Shown in pieces: positions 43,376-50,990 of a DNA stretch of 64,000 nt. The position numbers were made by a program, and so were the translations under genes. How positions within the stretch are numbered: position 1 is the first letter of the stretch; every line of letters begins with the position of its first letter. The DNA is from Novosphingobium mathurense (GTDB lineage: Bacteria > Pseudomonadota > Alphaproteobacteria > Sphingomonadales > Sphingomonadaceae). Where the stretch lies: the NCBI RefSeq assembly GCF_900168325.1, contig NZ_FVZE01000001.1, positions 434,001 to 498,000 of the forward strand, read 5' to 3'. The notes under the pieces were generated by a model. That model saw only the letters and a list, made by a program, of their open reading frames with translations, had not been told where the DNA came from and searched no databases.

Positions 43376-43819
43376 ATGTTTCAGGAATTCAAGAAATTCA
43401 TCGCCAAGGGCAATGTTATGGACCTGGCGGTCGGCGTCATCATCGGCGCGGCCTTCGGGGCGATCGTGAAATCGCTCACCGACGAAGTGATCATGCCGCT
43501 TGTCGGCGCGATCTTCGGCGGCGCGGATTTCTCCAACCACTTCATCCTGCTGAGCACGCCCGACGGCTATGCGGGCGCGATGGACGACTATGCAGCCCTC
43601 AAGGAAGCCGGTGCGGCGATGATCGGCTATGGTGCCTTCGTTACTGCCGTGATCAACTTCCTGATCCTCGCCTTCATCATCTTCCTCATGGTGCGCTATG
43701 TGAACCGCCTTATGGAAGCTCTTGAAAAGAAAGAAGAAGAGGCGGCGCCTGCGCCTGCCGGTCCGAGCGAGATCGAACTGCTCACCGAAATTCGCGACGA
43801 ATTGAAGAAGCGCGGCTGA
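43376..43819 (+). CDS. mscL: Large-conductance mechanosensitive channel MscL
   Basis: MscL is the homopentameric emergency valve that opens on hypo-osmotic shock. The 147-residue protein has the usual amphipathic N-helix ([20 protein letters not shown]), the first pore helix [26 protein letters not shown], a periplasmic loop with [13 protein letters not shown], the second helix and a charged coiled C-terminus [31 protein letters not shown] site is 5 bases before the ATG. The length fits the family. Confidence 0.97.
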   Translation: MFQEFKKFIAKGNVMDLAVGVIIGAAFGAIVKSLTDEVIMPLVGAIFGGADFSNHFILLSTPDGYAGAMDDYAALKEAGAAMIGYGAFVTAVINFLILAFIIFLMVRYVNRLMEALEKKEEEAAPAPAGPSEIELLTEIRDELKKRG

Positions 43820-43856
43820 ATGCTGGGGAACTTCGCGTTTCCCGCAGCTTGCTCAC

Positions 43857-43884
43857 TTCACATTCACGTTTGATCGCCTATATG
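43857..43884 (+). promoter_or_regulatory. Promoter of the tmRNA gene
   Basis: TTCACA (43857-43862) and TATATG (43879-43884) with a 16-bp spacer form a plausible sigma-70 promoter placed just before the tmRNA acceptor segment. Confidence 0.55.
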
Positions 43885-43890
43885 GGGCAG

Positions 43891-44235
43891 TGCCGGCTTC
43901 GGTCGGCTATGACGATAAATTGCGGCGTGCAATAGGCACAGCGGACCCGGGGGCGGTACCCGGCGGCTCCACCACCAGCCTCGCCAAGGCGGCGTTGATG
44001 ACGGGGCCGAACTAGGATCGACGTGTGTTGAAAAGCGGTGTTTTCGTCCGGGCTGAGTAACCCGTTCAAGGCTCAAAACTCATAAGTGCCAACGACAACG
44101 AAGCACTTGCTCTCGCCGCGTAATTCTAGGGCCTAACGGCCTGAAGTTACAAAGCTAGAACGCGGTTGGACCCACCGGTCAACAGAAGCGGATTCCAGGG
44201 GTTCGGGGTGTACCTGGCAACAGAAACACCCCACT
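43891..44235 (+). ncRNA. ssrA: Circularly permuted two-piece tmRNA (alpha type)
   Basis: The upstream acceptor segment ends with CGGCTCC-ACCA (CCA end at 43974). The downstream coding segment starts GGGGCCG at 44003 and pairs with it, with one G-U pair. The tag reading frame (44088-44123) encodes ANDNEALALAA followed by TAA, the classical proteobacterial-type degradation tag. A P2-type helix is visible (CGGAC 43942-43946 with GTCCG 44046-44050). The 28-base linker between pieces is expected to be removed. The extreme 5' and 3' ends are estimates. Confidence 0.92.
44195..44232 (+). ncRNA. H-type pseudoknot at the 3' part of the tmRNA coding segment
   Basis: CCAGG (44195-44199) pairs with CCTGG (44213-44217), and GGGGTG in its loop (44205-44210) pairs with CACCCC (44227-44232). 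This interlocked pairing is a classical H-type pseudoknot, as expected in tmRNA downstream of the tag. Confidence 0.7.
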
Positions 44236-44286
44236 TCATTCGGATTGGATCAGGAATTTGGCCGGTGCCGGTTTCGTCCCGGGTCG

Positions 44287-44571
44287 TCAGGCCGCCTCGA
44301 GCCGGTCTTCGGGCAGGGGAGCCGTCTGGACCGTCTGCGCCGCTCCGCCATCGCGCTCGGCCTTTTCGTATTTCAGGCAGTCGAGGATCTTGGCGCCGGC
44401 CATGAACACCGAACCGGTGCAGGCGAGGAACAGGAGCTTGCCGCCGAATCCGGGAAACCGGGTGAGGTAGACGCTGCCGCGCTCGATCGCTCCCAGCGCA
44501 AGCGCATAGATGATCATATACGCTTCCCAGCGGGTTTTGATCACGAAGAGGCGGGCGATTTTCCTGAACAT
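44287..44571 (-). CDS. Small hypothetical membrane protein
   Basis: The 94-residue protein has two predicted membrane helices (around residues 17-32 and 45-58) between a basic N-terminus (FRKIARLFVIKTRWEAY) and an acidic C-terminal tail. A GAGGA site is 5 bases before the ATG. No family is recognised. It lies between the tmRNA gene and malate synthase on the opposite strand. Confidence 0.75.
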   Translation of the reverse strand: MFRKIARLFVIKTRWEAYMIIYALALGAIERGSVYLTRFPGFGGKLLFLACTGSVFMAGAKILDCLKYEKAERDGGAAQTVQTAPLPEDRLEAA

Positions 44572-44851
44572 TTCGATCCTCTTTTTCTCGTTTACCTCTT
44601 AGCAACCTTTGTGCCAGTCCCCGGTTTCCGGTCCATGTGATGGTTACCGAATTCTGAAGTGTAAGTGATTCCGACGCGATCCCCAAGGCTTGAGGCCGAC
44701 GGTGACGCAGGGCCCACACGATAGTCCCTGTTGCCAATCTCCGGCCCATGCGTCATAGGGCAAGGCATCCTTCCCCAGGACAGTCTTGGTAATCTACAAT
44801 GATCGCACGGCGCGTTGGTTTCGTGCGTGCGGCCAGGAAGTGTGAGGAAAG
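44572..44851. other. Divergent promoter region upstream of glcB
   Basis: About 280 bases without a gene. A TACAAT hexamer at 44795-44800, followed by 51 bp to the glcB start, is a possible -10 box. Two roughly similar 20-bp stretches (near 44620 and 44736) may be an imperfect repeat. Confidence 0.4.
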
Positions 44852-46966
44852 ATGACGCAAAGGGTTGAACGTTCGGGCCTCCAGGTCGACGCCGGATTGG
44901 CGGCTTTCGTCGAGGAGAAGGTCCTCGCACCCATCGGGCAGGATAGGGATTCGTTCTGGAGCGGCTTTGCCCAGCTCCTGTCACGCTTCGCGTCCCGCAA
45001 CAGGGAGCTGCTCGAAAAACGCGACCACCTCCAGGCGCAGATCGACGCCTGGCACATGTCGCGTGGCGGCAAGCCGATCGAGCAGGGCGAGTATCAGGCG
45101 TTCCTGAAGGAAATCGGCTATCTCGTTCCCGAGCCGGAAGGCTTTTCAATAGGAACGCAGAACGTCGATCCCGAGATCGCCACGATGGCCGGGCCGCAGC
45201 TCGTCGTGCCCGTACTCAACGCGCGCTTCCTGCTCAACGCCGCCAATGCGCGCTGGGGCAGCCTCTATGACGCATTCTACGGGACCGATGCGCTCGACGC
45301 CGCGCCCGCGCAGGGCAAGGGCTACGATCCGGTTCGCGGCGCCGCCGTCATCGCCGAAGGACGCAGGTTCCTCGACATGGCATTGCCGCTGGCTTCGGGA
45401 AGCTGGTCCGACGTCGAGAACCTGGACGTCACCCTGGCCGATCCCGACCGGTACGTCGGCGAAACGCTCAAGGGCCGCCTGTTCAGGTCGAACGGCCTGC
45501 ATATCGAGGTCGTCGTCGATCCCTCGAGCCAGGTCGGCGCGACCGACAAGGCCGGTATTTCAGACATCGTCCTCGAAGCGGCGCTGACGACCATCGTCGA
45601 CCTCGAGGATTCGGTCGCGGCCGTCGATGCCGAGGACAAGGTCCTCGCCTATTCGAACTGGCTGGGCGTGATCCGCGGCGACCTGACCGACACTTTCGAA
45701 AAGGGCGGCCAAACCCTGACGCGCGAGCTGGCGGCCAACAAGGTCGTCACCGTTCCGACCGGCGAGGCGCAGGAACTGCCGGGTCGCAGCCTGTTGTTCG
45801 TGCGTAATGTCGGCCATCTCATGACCAATCCGGCGATCCTCCTGTCCGATGGCAGCGAGATCCCCGAGGGCATCATGGACGCGGTGATCACCAGCGCGAT
45901 CTCGGCGCAGGACGTCAAGGGCATGACCCGCTACGGCAACAGCCGCAAGGGCAGCATCTATATCGTCAAGCCGAAGATGCACGGCCCTGAAGAGTGCAAC
46001 TTTACCAATGACTTGTTCGATGCAGTTGAGGATTTTCTGCAGCTGCCGCGCAACACGGTCAAAGTCGGCGTCATGGACGAGGAGCGCCGCACTTCGGCCA
46101 ACCTCGCCGCCTGCATCCATGCGGTGAAGGACCGTATCGTCTTCATCAACACCGGCTTCCTCGACCGTACCGGTGATGAGATCCACACCTCGATGCGGGC
46201 CGGTCCGATGATCCGCAAGAGCGCCATCAAGGGCTCGACCTGGATCGCCGCCTACGAGAAGCGCAATGTCGCCATCGGTCTCAGGCACGGCCTTTCGGGC
46301 ATCGCCCAGATCGGCAAGGGCATGTGGGCTGCGCCCGACATGATGCGCGACATGATGGAGCAGAAGGTCGGCCACCCCAGGACCGGCGCCAACACTGCCT
46401 GGGTTCCGTCGCCCACGGCCGCGACGCTCCACGCCATGCATTACCACGAGGTCGACGTGTTCGGCCTGCGCGAAGGCATGGCCGGCGAGGAGATCCCGGA
46501 CCTCGACCAGCTGTTGCAGGTTCCGCTGGCCGACGGCGCCAACTGGTCCGAGGACGAAGTGCGCGAGGAACTGGAGAACAATGCGCAGGGCCTGCTCGGC
46601 TACGTCGTGCGTTGGATCGACCAGGGCGTCGGCTGCTCCAAGGTTCCGGATATCAACGACGTCGGCCTGATGGAAGACCGGGCGACCTTGCGCATTTCCA
46701 GCCAGCACATGGCCAACTGGCTGTTGCACGGCGTGTGCACCGAAGCGCAGGTCATGGACGCGATGAAGCGGATGGCCGAGAAGGTCGATGCCCAGAATGC
46801 CGGCGATCCGCTCTATGAGCCGATGGCAGGCAACTGGAACACCAGCCTTGCCTTCAAGGCCGCCTGTGACCTTGTCTTCAAGGGTGTCGAGCAGCCCAAC
46901 GGCTATACCGAGCCGCTGCTGCACGCCTGGCGCCTGAAGAAGAAGTCAGCGCTGGTGACTGCCTAG
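44852..46966 (+). CDS. glcB: Malate synthase G
   Basis: Malate synthase condenses glyoxylate with acetyl-CoA in the glyoxylate cycle. The 704-residue protein has the length and motifs of the large G isoform: an N-terminal clasp, [32 protein letters not shown] (metal and glyoxylate site, near residue 245), [18 protein letters not shown] (catalytic Arg region), and [16 protein letters not shown]. The C-terminal part has the [14 protein letters not shown] segment. It allows growth on acetate or fatty acids. Isocitrate lyase is not in the window. Confidence 0.97.
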   Translation: MTQRVERSGLQVDAGLAAFVEEKVLAPIGQDRDSFWSGFAQLLSRFASRNRELLEKRDHLQAQIDAWHMSRGGKPIEQGEYQAFLKEIGYLVPEPEGFSIGTQNVDPEIATMAGPQLVVPVLNARFLLNAANARWGSLYDAFYGTDALDAAPAQGKGYDPVRGAAVIAEGRRFLDMALPLASGSWSDVENLDVTLADPDRYVGETLKGRLFRSNGLHIEVVVDPSSQVGATDKAGISDIVLEAALTTIVDLEDSVAAVDAEDKVLAYSNWLGVIRGDLTDTFEKGGQTLTRELAANKVVTVPTGEAQELPGRSLLFVRNVGHLMTNPAILLSDGSEIPEGIMDAVITSAISAQDVKGMTRYGNSRKGSIYIVKPKMHGPEECNFTNDLFDAVEDFLQLPRNTVKVGVMDEERRTSANLAACIHAVKDRIVFINTGFLDRTGDEIHTSMRAGPMIRKSAIKGSTWIAAYEKRNVAIGLRHGLSGIAQIGKGMWAAPDMMRDMMEQKVGHPRTGANTAWVPSPTAATLHAMHYHEVDVFGLREGMAGEEIPDLDQLLQVPLADGANWSEDEVREELENNAQGLLGYVVRWIDQGVGCSKVPDINDVGLMEDRATLRISSQHMANWLLHGVCTEAQVMDAMKRMAEKVDAQNAGDPLYEPMAGNWNTSLAFKAACDLVFKGVEQPNGYTEPLLHAWRLKKKSALVTA

Positions 46967-46992
46967 GTTGCCTTAGTAAAATCCTAAACGAA

Positions 46993-47028
46993 TCCCCCCA
47001 TCCTGCATGATGGTGCAAGATGGGGGGA
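46993..47028 (+). repeat. Hairpin overlapping the ribosome binding site of the PilZ-like gene
   Basis: TCCCCCCATC (46993-47002) pairs perfectly with GATGGGGGGA (47019-47028) around a 16-nt loop. The right arm contains most of the G-rich Shine-Dalgarno sequence (47022-47030) of the next gene. The hairpin starts 27 bp after the glcB stop, so it may also attenuate read-through. Confidence 0.75.
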
Positions 47029-47033
47029 GGATC

Positions 47034-47516
47034 ATGTTCTTCCGCAAAGAACGAATGGAACGGCGCGAGCCCGCGGCATTGATGGTGCGCGTCCGCGTCA
47101 ACGACCGCGATTGCGATGCGATGGTCGGCAATGCGTCGTCGCGCGGGCTCATGGCAATGATGGTCGATCCGCCAGCCAAGGGGGGCCGGGTCAAGGTCGA
47201 GATCGGCGAGCATTCGCTGCCCGGCCGTGTACGCTGGTCGCATGGCGATCGCTGCGGTATCGCTCTCAAGGACGAGATCAGGGTGCCGGACTTCGTGAAA
47301 GGTATAGCGGTGCCCGTATCGCGCATGACGGAGCGGGAAGTCAGGGGCATTTCTGCAGGTTCGGGCTGGAGGTCGTTCGTCAGGTCGCGCGCAGTGCAAC
47401 TGGTTGTGCTTGCCGCGCTGCTGGGCGGCAGCACTCTCGTGATCGCGCGGATGGGAAGCGGTGAGGCGTTGGAAGAGACCACCGACCTGGCGCTATCCAC
47501 GCACGACTGGGACTAG
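47034..47516 (+). CDS. PilZ-like domain membrane protein
   Basis: The 160-residue protein has a PilZ-like N-terminal part: an arginine-rich FFRKERMERREPAALMV, and an NASSRGLMAMM segment resembling the c-di-GMP-binding D/NxSxxG motif. The similarity is by eye only. A C-terminal membrane helix (AVQLVVLAALLGGSTLVIA, near residue 128) would anchor it facing the cytoplasm. The ATG at 47034 has an extreme purine-rich Shine-Dalgarno (GGGGGGAGGA) inside a hairpin; an upstream frame start at 47007 lies in the hairpin loop and is less likely. Confidence 0.7.
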   Translation: MFFRKERMERREPAALMVRVRVNDRDCDAMVGNASSRGLMAMMVDPPAKGGRVKVEIGEHSLPGRVRWSHGDRCGIALKDEIRVPDFVKGIAVPVSRMTEREVRGISAGSGWRSFVRSRAVQLVVLAALLGGSTLVIARMGSGEALEETTDLALSTHDWD

Positions 47517-47548
47517 GCGCGTGCCGCCAGCAACCGGCGCCTGGCGAG

Positions 47549-48370
47549 CTAAGGCGTCAGTTCGCGCGCAATGGCCACGAACTCGGCCACGCTGAGCGTC
47601 TCTGCACGGCGCTGCGGATCGATCCCCAGCTTGTCGAGCGCCGCCAGCGCATCGGGCACGCCCTTGAGGCTCTGACGCAGCATCTTGCGGCGCTGGCCGA
47701 AGGCGGCTTCGGTCACGCGTTCCAGCACCCGCATCGAAACGCCTTCGGGAGCCGTGCCCGGCGTCACGTGGACGATGGCCGACATGACCTTGGGTGGCGG
47801 AGTGAAGGCGCTGCGATGCACCTTCATCGACAGCTTCGCCCTGGAACGCCACTGCGCCAGTACGGCGAGGCGGCCGTAGGCGGAAGTGTTCGCTTCGGCG
47901 ACGATGCGGCGGGCGACTTCTTCCTGGAACATCAGGGTCAGGGACTGCCACTGCGGTGGCCACGCTTCGCTGGAGAGCCAGCCGGTGAACAGCGCGGTGC
48001 CGACGTTGTAGGGCAGGTTTGCGACGATGTGATAGGGGCCATCGAACAGGCTGGCCGGGGCGATCTTCATCGCGTCGCCTTCGATCACCTTGAGCTTGCC
48101 CGGAAACGCCTGCTCGACTTCGGCCAGTGCCGGAAGGCAGCGACGGTCCATTTCGATCGCGGTGACTTGCGCGCCGGCCCGCAGCAGGGCGCGGGTCAGG
48201 CCGCCCGGTCCGGGCCCGACTTCAAGGACATTGTGCCCTTCCAGAGATCCGGGAATGGCGGCGATGCGGTCGAGCAACTGCTCGTCGAACAGGAAATTCT
48301 GGCCCAGTGCCTTGGAGGCGGAGAGGCCGTGCCTGGCGATGACTTCGCGCAAGGGGGGCAGGGTGGTCAT
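47549..48370 (-). CDS. rsmA: 16S rRNA dimethyladenosine transferase RsmA (KsgA)
   Basis: RsmA dimethylates two adjacent adenosines near the 3' end of 16S rRNA in 30S assembly. The 273-residue protein has the SAM motif LEVGPGPGGLTRALL near residue 52, the catalytic NLPYNVGTALF near residue 117, and the C-terminal FTPPPKVMSAIVHV helical domain. The ATG at 48370 overlaps the pdxA stop by 4 bp; an upstream frame to 48574 would lie within pdxA. pdxA-rsmA is a widely conserved pair. Confidence 0.95.
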   Translation of the reverse strand: MTTLPPLREVIARHGLSASKALGQNFLFDEQLLDRIAAIPGSLEGHNVLEVGPGPGGLTRALLRAGAQVTAIEMDRRCLPALAEVEQAFPGKLKVIEGDAMKIAPASLFDGPYHIVANLPYNVGTALFTGWLSSEAWPPQWQSLTLMFQEEVARRIVAEANTSAYGRLAVLAQWRSRAKLSMKVHRSAFTPPPKVMSAIVHVTPGTAPEGVSMRVLERVTEAAFGQRRKMLRQSLKGVPDALAALDKLGIDPQRRAETLSVAEFVAIARELTP

Positions 48371-49371
48371 GCCGCCCGCCTGGCTGCGCATTCGCCGGCC
48401 ATGCGGATGGCCGCGATCATCGCGCCCGGGCTGGCCGTGTTCTTCCCGGCAATGGCGAAGGCCGTCCCGTGATCGGGCGAAGTGCGGATGATCGGCAGGC
48501 CCAGCGTGACGTTGACGCCCTGATCGAAGTCGAGTGTCTTGATCGGGATCAGCGCCTGATCGTGGTACATGCACAGGGCGACGTCATAACCGTTGCGTTC
48601 GTGGGCGGCGAAGAGGGCGTCTGCGGGGTGGGGACCGGTTACGGCGAGCCCCTCTGCCCTTAGTGCCTCGATGGCGGGACGGATGATCCGCTGTTCTTCA
48701 TCGCCCATGCGCCCGTCTTCCCCGGCGTGGGGGTTGAGCCCGGTGATCGCCAGGCGCGGATGGGCGAGACCGAAATCGCGGGCCAGCGAACGGGCGACGA
48801 TCCGCGAGCGTTGGACGATGAGGTCATGCGTCAGCAGGCGAGGCACCTGCGAAAGGGCGGTATGGACCGTGAGCGGCACCGTGCGCAGCGATGGACCGGC
48901 AAGCATCATCACCGCGTCCTCATGCGGCAGGCCGCAGGCATCGGCGAGAAATTCGGTCTGCCCGGGCTGGGTGAAGCCGACTACGGCCAGCTTCGATTTG
49001 GCAATCGGCCCGGTCACGACGCCGCCGGCCTCGCCCGAACTGGCGAGTGCGGCCGCTGTCGCCAGCGAATGGAGTGCGAGCGCTGCGCCTGCGATGTCAG
49101 GCGATCCGAAAGTCGGATTGCAGTCCTCATCGCCCAGAACCGGCAGGCCGACGGCGAAAGCCGCATGGGCCTGTGACGGTTCGGTGATGCGGGACACGGG
49201 CAGGTCGAGCCCGCGCGTGCGTGCGGCGGCCGTCAAAACGTCGGCACCGCCCACGACGAAGAACGGGGCGAGGCCCGCCGTTTCGCGTTTGGTCCATGCT
49301 TCGGCGATCAGCTCCGGACCGATGCCGGCAGGGTCGCCCAGCGATATCGCGAGCGGGGCCGCAAGGGCCAT
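48367..49371 (-). CDS. pdxA: 4-hydroxythreonine-4-phosphate dehydrogenase
   Basis: PdxA oxidises 4-phosphohydroxy-L-threonine with NAD+ in the DXP-dependent pyridoxal phosphate pathway. The 334-residue protein has the PdxA signatures: ISLGDPAGIGPELIAEA at the N-terminus, GPIAKSKLAVVGFTQPGQTEFLADA, LNPHAGEDG near residue 207 and YHDQALIPIKTLDFDQGVNVTLGLPIIRTSPDHGTAF near residue 265. It lies between surA (20 bp upstream) and rsmA (overlapping) in the standard order. Confidence 0.96.
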   Translation of the reverse strand: MALAAPLAISLGDPAGIGPELIAEAWTKRETAGLAPFFVVGGADVLTAAARTRGLDLPVSRITEPSQAHAAFAVGLPVLGDEDCNPTFGSPDIAGAALALHSLATAAALASSGEAGGVVTGPIAKSKLAVVGFTQPGQTEFLADACGLPHEDAVMMLAGPSLRTVPLTVHTALSQVPRLLTHDLIVQRSRIVARSLARDFGLAHPRLAITGLNPHAGEDGRMGDEEQRIIRPAIEALRAEGLAVTGPHPADALFAAHERNGYDVALCMYHDQALIPIKTLDFDQGVNVTLGLPIIRTSPDHGTAFAIAGKNTASPGAMIAAIRMAGECAARRAA

Positions 49372-49391
49372 GTCAGCCGCTCCTTCGCAGG

Positions 49392-50750
49392 TCAGTTGTA
49401 CTCGATGATTGCGTCACGCCGAAGGTCGCGCAGGTACATCTGGGCGCGCTTGTTGATGCGCTCGTCTTCCATCTGCGACATGAGCTGGTCAAAGCTGGGA
49501 CCGCTGTCGACCTGCGGGTCGTCACGACCGCAGAGCATGAGGATGCGCACGCCGTCTTCGACCGAGCCGAACGGTGGAAGCGTCTCGCCGGGCGATAGCT
49601 GGAGAATGGCGTTCTGGATCGGACCGGGCAGGTCGCGGGCACGCACCTGGTCGTTGGCGACGACCTGGGCGCCGATCCCGGCTGCGACCTTCTCCACGTC
49701 ACCGCAGCCCTTGGCCGCGCTGATTGCCTTGGCGAAGGCCTCGGCCTTCGCACCGGCCTGCGCTTCGCTGATGCCCTTGGGGAAGTCCATCGAGATCTGC
49801 TTGAGTGCGAGAACCGCATCGCGCGGGTCCGCGGTCAGCACCTGGCGCTTGTCGATCAGGTAGATGATCGAGAAACCGCCGGGAACCTCGATCGGGCCCA
49901 CGAGCTGGCCGGTCTGCATTTCACGCGCAGCTGCGGCGAGCTCGCCGGGGAGCTGGGCAAGGCGAATCCAGCCCAGGTCGCCGCCGACCGCTGCGGTCGA
50001 TGCCTGCGAGTACTGGCGGGCATATGCGACGAAGCTGCCGCCTTCACGCAGCTGCTGCACGATCTGCATCGCGTTCTGGCCGACCTGGTCCCGCGATTCG
50101 GGCGTCGCGGCGAGGTAGATTTCGCCGAGGCGGTACTCTTCGGTGCCCTTCGAGGCCTTCAGGCGATCGAGCACTTCGTTCACTTCATCTTCGGAGATGT
50201 TGATGAACGGCGCGACGTTGCGCTGGAGCAGGCGCTGCCAGGACAGCTCGCCGCGGATCTGGCGCTTGAGCGAATCCGGCGAAGAGCCGATCCGCTTGAG
50301 GTAGGCGTCCATCGCGTCGGTATTCTGGTTGAAGTTCTGCGCGGCGACGCGCGCGTAGGACTGGTCGATCTCGGCCTGCGCGATGTCGATGTCCGAAGCC
50401 TTGGCTTCCTGGATCTGCAGGGTTTCGTCGATCAGGTTGCGCAGGACCTGCAAGCGCAGGCGCTTCTTTTCTTCGTCGCTCACCTTGCCCTGATTGGCGG
50501 CGAGCACGAGCGCGAGGCGCTGGTCGACGTCGGTTCCGGTGATGACCGAGCCGTTCACCACTGCGGTTGCGCGGCGCATGTTGGGATTGTCGTTGCCGAA
50601 CATCTTCACGTCATCGGGAATGACGATCTGGCCTTGCGGTGCCGACTGCGCATTGGCAGCAGAGGCGGCGAGACTTCCCGAGATGACGATGGCAGCGCCA
50701 ATCGAATGGAGCGCCTGCTTGATGAACTTGCTGCGATTGATTGCTTGCAC
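49392..50750 (-). CDS. surA: Periplasmic peptidyl-prolyl isomerase SurA
   Basis: SurA is the main chaperone for outer-membrane proteins. The 452-residue protein has a signal peptide (cleavage likely after ANA near residue 34), an N-terminal chaperone domain (VVNGSVITGTDVDQRLALVL, LRLQVLRNLIDETLQIQEA), and a parvulin domain (EEYRLGEIYL ... GGSFVAYARQYSQASTAAVGGDLGWI). A second, more degenerate PPIase-like part follows. A GTG at 50750 gives a normal signal peptide; a start at 50819 is also open. It is 20 bp before pdxA, and together they match the surA-pdxA-rsmA block. Confidence 0.9.
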   Translation of the reverse strand: MQAINRSKFIKQALHSIGAAIVISGSLAASAANAQSAPQGQIVIPDDVKMFGNDNPNMRRATAVVNGSVITGTDVDQRLALVLAANQGKVSDEEKKRLRLQVLRNLIDETLQIQEAKASDIDIAQAEIDQSYARVAAQNFNQNTDAMDAYLKRIGSSPDSLKRQIRGELSWQRLLQRNVAPFINISEDEVNEVLDRLKASKGTEEYRLGEIYLAATPESRDQVGQNAMQIVQQLREGGSFVAYARQYSQASTAAVGGDLGWIRLAQLPGELAAAAREMQTGQLVGPIEVPGGFSIIYLIDKRQVLTADPRDAVLALKQISMDFPKGISEAQAGAKAEAFAKAISAAKGCGDVEKVAAGIGAQVVANDQVRARDLPGPIQNAILQLSPGETLPPFGSVEDGVRILMLCGRDDPQVDSGPSFDQLMSQMEDERINKRAQMYLRDLRRDAIIEYN

Positions 50751-50990
50751 CGTAATCTCAATCCCGTTTTCGACCGGACCTAACCGGATGTGTTCCGGGG
50801 GCAGGGACAGGTGTCGCACGTGCCCGCCGCACCAGAATTTGCTCCTGCCGTGCTGCGGCTTAACCGAATATGAGCCAACCCGATAGCGGCTTTGATCGGG
50901 CCTGCCAACGCCTCTACACCCGCAATTCAGAGGAATTCCCCGTAGTTCCGTTCAGGGACGTCTTCCGGGACGGGAAAGGGCAGGCCAGCT

